In this document: in pieces, positions 15,011 through 18,783 of the stretch
How the letters are laid out: each line of letters opens with the position of its first letter
Numbering within the stretch: the stretch's first letter is position 1
NCBI GenBank assembly: GCA_934141445.1
Contig: CAKPCF010000030.1
Location: 1-18,783, forward strand
DNA length: 18,783 bases
Direction of reading: 5' to 3'
Origin: an uncultured Clostridia bacterium
GTDB lineage: Bacteria; Bacillota; Clostridia; TANB77; CAG-508
The notes under the pieces: model-generated
What the model was told of the DNA's origin: nothing
The model's input: only the letters and a program-made list of their open reading frames with translations
Database searches by the model: none
Translations under genes and position numbers: made by a program

Positions 15011-15942
15011 TAGTCTCTTTTCTTAATTTCCCCAATTTTACTACATAGAGTATTTACAATTTCTTTACGCTGAGTAAGTTTTATAGTACCGCAGTGATTT
15101 TTAAAATCTATATCTAAAACTTTTTTAATATATTCTTCATCTGAATCATCTATAGTTATTAGAATTGTCTCACCTTTTATAATATCAATTACATTTAAAT
15201 ATATATAGTCTACTTTTTTCTCATCTTTTAATTTCTTCAAAATCTGCATAATATTATTGAAATGTTTTTTTATAAATTCTTCTGCATCAACAATTTCCAT
15301 CTGTCCAATTGTAAGACTTTTATCTAAAACCGAAAAACAATTACCAATCTCCATTTCTTTTTCTAAATTAGCTTCGTCTATTTTAGATTTTTCTTTAAAA
15401 ATTTCTTTAATTTTTTCTTCAGAAATTTCATTACATTGACTTTTTAACCAATTTGCCATATCAATATCTTTTTGACTAGTAATACTAACTTTCAAATTTA
15501 TACTGTTTGAAATGATACCATAAAACAGCAAAATAGCTGATTCCCTAGATATTGATATATTTTCTTTTTTAAATCTTTCGGCTACTAATGTAGCTGCCGC
15601 TCCTAATTTCTCTATTTGCATTTTTGCATTTACGCAATCATTTGATTCAATTATTTTAGTATGATGATCAATAACTTCTATGACATCTTCAGGTTTAATG
15701 AAATTCACTCTAGATACATTATTTAAATCAACTAAAATTGCTTTACTACCTTTTTCCCATTCTTTTACGGGATTTAATTTTATATCAAACATATCACATA
15801 CAATACTAACTTCTCTTTTTACAGTTCCATAGATAAAATATTCACATTCAATATCTTTTTTATGTAATAATTCTGCATACGCATACATGCAAGAAACTCC
15901 ATCTAAATCTGGATTACTATATGATGTTATAACTTTTTTCAT
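15010..15942 (-). CDS. DHH-family phosphoesterase-like protein with altered metal ligands
   Basis: This 310-residue protein resembles the DHH/DHHA2 superfamily, closest in layout to manganese-dependent inorganic pyrophosphatase. Motif I reads SNPDLDG (Asp12, Asp14), motif II is VDLNN (Asp72), and motif III is VIDHHTK (Asp92-His93-His94). LGAAATLVAERF (113-124) and FYGIISNSINLK (140-151) match conserved pyrophosphatase segments. Two expected metal ligands are changed: the His four residues before Asp12 is Tyr8, and the Asp of motif IV is Asn146. A DHHA2-like C-terminal domain follows from about 190. It may hydrolyse another substrate, use fewer metals, or be a non-catalytic sensor; I do not call it PpaC. 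The start has AAGGAG 9 bases upstream; the stop overlaps the yraN ATG. Confidence 0.8.
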   Translation of the reverse strand: MKKVITSYSNPDLDGVSCMYAYAELLHKKDIECEYFIYGTVKREVSIVCDMFDIKLNPVKEWEKGSKAILVDLNNVSRVNFIKPEDVIEVIDHHTKIIESNDCVNAKMQIEKLGAAATLVAERFKKENISISRESAILLFYGIISNSINLKVSITSQKDIDMANWLKSQCNEISEEKIKEIFKEKSKIDEANLEKEMEIGNCFSVLDKSLTIGQMEIVDAEEFIKKHFNNIMQILKKLKDEKKVDYIYLNVIDIIKGETILITIDDSDEEYIKKVLDIDFKNHCGTIKLTQRKEIVNTLCSKIGEIKKRD

Positions 15943-16040
15943 ATCTCTATCTCCTTTTCAATATTTATATCTAATCTATTATCAATATTTTTACTATATC
16001 ATAATGTAAAAGAAATATCTATTACTTTTATCGTTAATAG

Positions 16041-16910
16041 TTAAATTCTTTTATATCCAATGCCAACTTCATTTTTTATAATACCATCACATTCTAATTT
16101 CACTAATATATTTAATATCTCATCTCTACTTTTTTTAGTTATCCACATCAATTCTTCTACCGTTTTTCCATGTTCTAAAACCATCAGTAGCTCTTCATAC
16201 TTTTTATTGTCTTTAGGGATATTTTTATTGTCTTTAGGTAAAACAATATTTTTTAGTTCATAAAATTCATTTAATATATCCTCTACGCACGTAACGATTT
16301 GCGCTCCTTCTTTAATAAATTTATTAACTCCTTTTCCATTTATTAAATCTAGTCTTCCTGGAACAGCAAATACTTTTTTTCCTTGTTTTTTTGCAAAATT
16401 TACAGTTATAGAAGTACCACTTCTATATGCAGCTTCTATCACAAGGACACCTATAGATAAACCACTAATTATTCTATTTCTTTTTGCAAAATTTTTACTA
16501 TCAAATTCAATATCAGGATTGCACTCACTAATAATAAGTCCATCATTCAAAAGAATATCATTCATAAGTTTTAAATTTTCAATAGGGTATATATGATTAA
16601 ATCCAGTACCTAAAACAGCTATTGTAGGAGTATGAAATTTAAGAGCTTGTAAATGTGCAATACTATCAATTCCTAAAGCCATACCACTAATTATTGGTAT
16701 TTTACATTTAGCTAGTCCTCCCGCAAAATATTTACAATTTTCTATACCATAATCAGATACTTTCCTACTTCCTATAACCGCTATTCCAGTACAATTTAAA
16801 AGGCTAACATTTCCCATTGCATATAACTTTTTAGGAGGATTAGATATATTTAACAAAGTTTTAGGATACTCTTCATCACCTATCTGTATTATTCTCATCT
16901 CTTTTTCCAT
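16041..16910 (-). CDS. dprA: DNA-processing protein DprA (Smf)
   Basis: DprA binds incoming single-stranded DNA during natural transformation and loads RecA. The 289-residue protein has the Rossmann-like core: AVIGSRK (45-50), IISGMALGIDSIAH, AVLGTGFNHIYP, ISECNPD, FAKRNRIISGLS, EAAYRSGTSITVNFA and VFAVPGRLD. A winged-helix-like C-terminus (about 235-289) resembles the DprA C-terminal domain. At the N-terminus it starts only about 40 residues before the core, so the helical SAM/HhH domain present in longer DprA proteins is missing or very short. The ATG is 7 bases past the comM stop, whose TAG lies within the Shine-Dalgarno (AAGGTAGG), showing a tight comM-dprA operon. Confidence 0.95.
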   Translation of the reverse strand: MEKEMRIIQIGDEEYPKTLLNISNPPKKLYAMGNVSLLNCTGIAVIGSRKVSDYGIENCKYFAGGLAKCKIPIISGMALGIDSIAHLQALKFHTPTIAVLGTGFNHIYPIENLKLMNDILLNDGLIISECNPDIEFDSKNFAKRNRIISGLSIGVLVIEAAYRSGTSITVNFAKKQGKKVFAVPGRLDLINGKGVNKFIKEGAQIVTCVEDILNEFYELKNIVLPKDNKNIPKDNKKYEELLMVLEHGKTVEELMWITKKSRDEILNILVKLECDGIIKNEVGIGYKRI

Positions 16911-16917
16911 ATCAAAC

Positions 16918-18457
16918 CTACCTTACATTTTTATAATGAATAGCTTCTAAAATATGTGTATGCTTTATATTCTCACATTCTTCTAAATCAGCTATTGTTC
17001 TTGCAATTTTAATAATTTTATAATACCCTCTAATTGTTATAATATTACTTGATAACATCTTATTTAACAATTCAACGCTTCTTTTCTCTAGCTTACAATA
17101 TTTTTTTATTTCTTTTTGATTCATTTTACTATTAACATTAAATCCTTCATTTTTGTATCTCTCTGCTTGAATCTTTCTAGCTCTTATTACTCTATTTCTA
17201 ATATCTACTGACTTTTCTTCTTCAGAAGATGTAAATTCTGTAATATCAATAGCATTTATATCCAATCGAATATCAATTCTATCTAAAAACGGCTCACTTA
17301 ACTTATTTCTATATTTTTCAATTTCAAATTTACTACAAGTGCATTTTCTGTTTTTACTTCCTAAGAATCCGCATTTACATGGGTTCATAGCTGCAACAAG
17401 CATAAAATCACAAGGATATGTAACAGAATTATTAAATCTACTTATAACAATTCTTTTCTCTTCTAAAGGCTCTCGTAAGCTTTCTAGTATTCCATCTCTA
17501 AATTCTGTTATTTCATCTAAAAACAAAATACCTTTATGAGCCTTAGTTATTTCTCCTGGTTTAGGATATTTTCCACCACCTATTAGTGCCATTTGTGTAA
17601 TAGTATGATGCGGTGCTCTAAATGGTCTTTTTATTATTAAATTATTTTTTTCAGCATCATAATAATCACTTGTATTTTCTGATATACTTTTTATCTTTAA
17701 AATTTCCAATATTTCCTCATAATCCAATCTAGGTAATATACTAATTAAATTTTTAGCTAATAATGTTTTACCACTTCCTGGAATACCAGACATAATTACA
17801 TTGTGTTGTCCAGCAACAGCTATTTCTAGTCCCCTTTTAGCATCTTTTTGTCCTTTTATATTTGCAAAATCAAATTCACTAAAATCTGTTTCATTTACAT
17901 TTAGTTCATCTATATTTAAAACATTATCAAATTGATTATTAAAATGTAAATTATTATTTATATAGTTTACAAGTTCTGATAAATCTGAAATTCCAATTAT
18001 TTCAATTCCTTTTACTAATTTTGCTTCTTTTTCATTTTCTTTTGGTATAATAATTTTCTTAAAGTTTAATTTTTGTGCTTCTATACATATAGCCAAAGTT
18101 CCTTTCACTTTTTTAACTCTACCATCTAATGAAAGTTCTCCAATAAAAGCAACATCATTTAAATTCTTTTTAGATATGAGCCCAATTTCCATCAATATAG
18201 CTGTCGCTATTGGTAAATCTAATAAACTTCCTTCTTTTCTAATATCAGCAGGAGATAAATTTATAACATATTTTCTACTTAATAAATTAGTAATAGAATT
18301 CTTTATTGCAGTTTTAATCCTTTCTTTTGATTCTTTTACTGTTACATCTGGTAACCCCACTATTTCCCAACCGTGGAAATCCATTTGAAACATCTACCTC
18401 TGTATTTATAACAAATCCATCTAATCCATTTAAAGCAATTGTCTTTATTGTAGTCAA
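16918..18457 (-). pseudogene. comM: ComM/YifB AAA+ ATPase gene with a one-base frameshift near the N-terminus
   Basis: ComM is a hexameric helicase-like AAA+ protein that promotes branch migration during natural transformation. The natural start is probably TTG at 18457 (AGAGG 7 bases upstream), giving TTIKTIALNGLDGFVINTEV and then DVSNGFPR. At 18370 one extra T (CGG-T-TGG) shifts the frame. Without it the protein reads NGFPRWEIVGLPDVTVKES, the exact family pattern, at about 511 residues. The remaining frame is intact: Walker A GIPGSGKT near 225, Walker B ILFLDE near 310, NPCKCG with the downstream Cys cluster, and a C-terminal Mg-chelatase-like helical domain. An in-frame ATG at 18393 could still yield 491 residues lacking about 20 conserved N-terminal residues. 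A strong promoter lies at 18547..18575, and dprA follows directly. Confidence 0.8.
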
Positions 18458-18546
18458 ATAAATACCTCTTTTCTTTTTAATATTTAATTTAAAAAATGAT
18501 TTTATTTTGGTGAATCCCAAAGAAAAATTGAAATAAATTTATAGCA

Positions 18547-18575
18547 ATTAAACAACATTTAATTTTATTTGTCAA
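18547..18575 (-). promoter_or_regulatory. Promoter of the comM-dprA operon
   Basis: On the minus strand there is a perfect -35 TTGACA (18575-18570), a 17-base spacer and -10 TTTAAT (18552-18547). Transcription would start near 18540, about 80 bases before the TTG start of comM. This is the best promoter match in the window. Confidence 0.75.
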
Positions 18576-18783
18576 TATATTCTTATAAATTGTAATTAAA
18601 AATCATATAACAAAAAACGACATTATTCTATTTCCTACAAATACATAGTTTTATATAAGACTATGTAACATGATAAAACTTAATAAAAGCTTATACAAAA
18701 TTACATATCAATATAAATAAGAATTTTAACTTTTATACTCTACATACAAAAATTAGAGATTAAAAATACTTTCTTATATTTCT
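18576..18783. other. Upstream AT-rich region without a gene
   Basis: No ORF with a credible ribosome binding site is seen. A weak 7-bp inverted repeat, TACATAG (18642-18648) and CTATGTA (18661-18667), has a 12-base loop and no T tract. The neighbouring gene lies outside the window. Confidence 0.4.

Noticed and set aside
18642..18667. 7-bp inverted repeat upstream of the comM promoter, as a terminator
   Set aside because: No T tract follows on either strand, the loop is 12 bases, and the neighbouring gene is not in view.
1..18783. tRNA or rRNA genes and CRISPR arrays
   Set aside because: I saw no cloverleaf-like sequence with a T-arm GTTCRA motif, no rRNA signature and no regularly spaced repeats outside the LRV coding repeats.

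Overview
The window looks like a chromosomal segment of an AT-rich Firmicute, most likely a Clostridia-type gut or anaerobe lineage. The reasons are very low GC outside one island, AGGAGG-type ribosome binding sites, TTG and GTG starts on core genes, Clostridia-like RpoB and RpoC, and short Rho-independent terminators. I cannot name a genus from the sequence alone. Nearly everything is on the minus strand; one gene (11995..12576) is on the plus strand.

Layout, left to right. Positions 1-76 look like the end of an insertion sequence. Then comes a membrane-anchored protein with two bacterial Ig-like domains (244..900), which has its own promoter and terminator. The RNA polymerase genes rpoC (1115..4678) and rpoB (4810..8556) follow, separated by an unusually structured 131-base spacer. 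A leader of about 270 nt with interleaved complementary segments precedes rpoB. A GC-richer island (about 9100-11810) carries two tandem paralogous genes for leucine-rich-repeat-variant (LRV/HEAT-like) solenoid proteins. The first of these is cut by one in-frame TAA. The island has its own promoter and two tandem terminators. A divergent plus-strand gene for a small single-pass membrane protein (11995..12576) shares a bidirectional terminator with an AI-2E/PerM-family membrane protein (12627..13766). The rest is a DNA-processing cluster: exodeoxyribonuclease III (xth), YraN/UPF0102, a DHH-family phosphoesterase-like protein, DprA, and ComM/YifB. ComM carries a one-base frameshift near its N-terminus.

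How the genes work together. rpoB and rpoC encode the two large catalytic subunits of RNA polymerase and form one transcription unit. comM and dprA are the usual Firmicute neighbours that handle incoming single-stranded DNA during natural transformation. yraN (nuclease fold) and xth (AP endonuclease/3' exonuclease) fit DNA repair. The LRV pair is probably an accessory, horizontally acquired unit.

The most interesting signals are non-coding. (1) Three genes for membrane proteins share an odd translation start: a strong Shine-Dalgarno, directly followed by a small hairpin, then an A/T-rich stretch and the ATG. In two of them the same stretch can also be read as an 8-codon ORF whose TAA abuts the ATG. 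(2) The rpoB leader has an A-B-A'-B' pairing order, meaning a pseudoknot or mutually exclusive helices, placed just before the ribosome binding site. (3) The rpoB-rpoC spacer can form a hairpin of about 20 bp that contains an RNA-sense G-U pair. Two genes (the 529-codon LRV gene and comM) each carry a single lesion in otherwise intact frames, so recent mutation, recoding or sequencing error all need to be considered.
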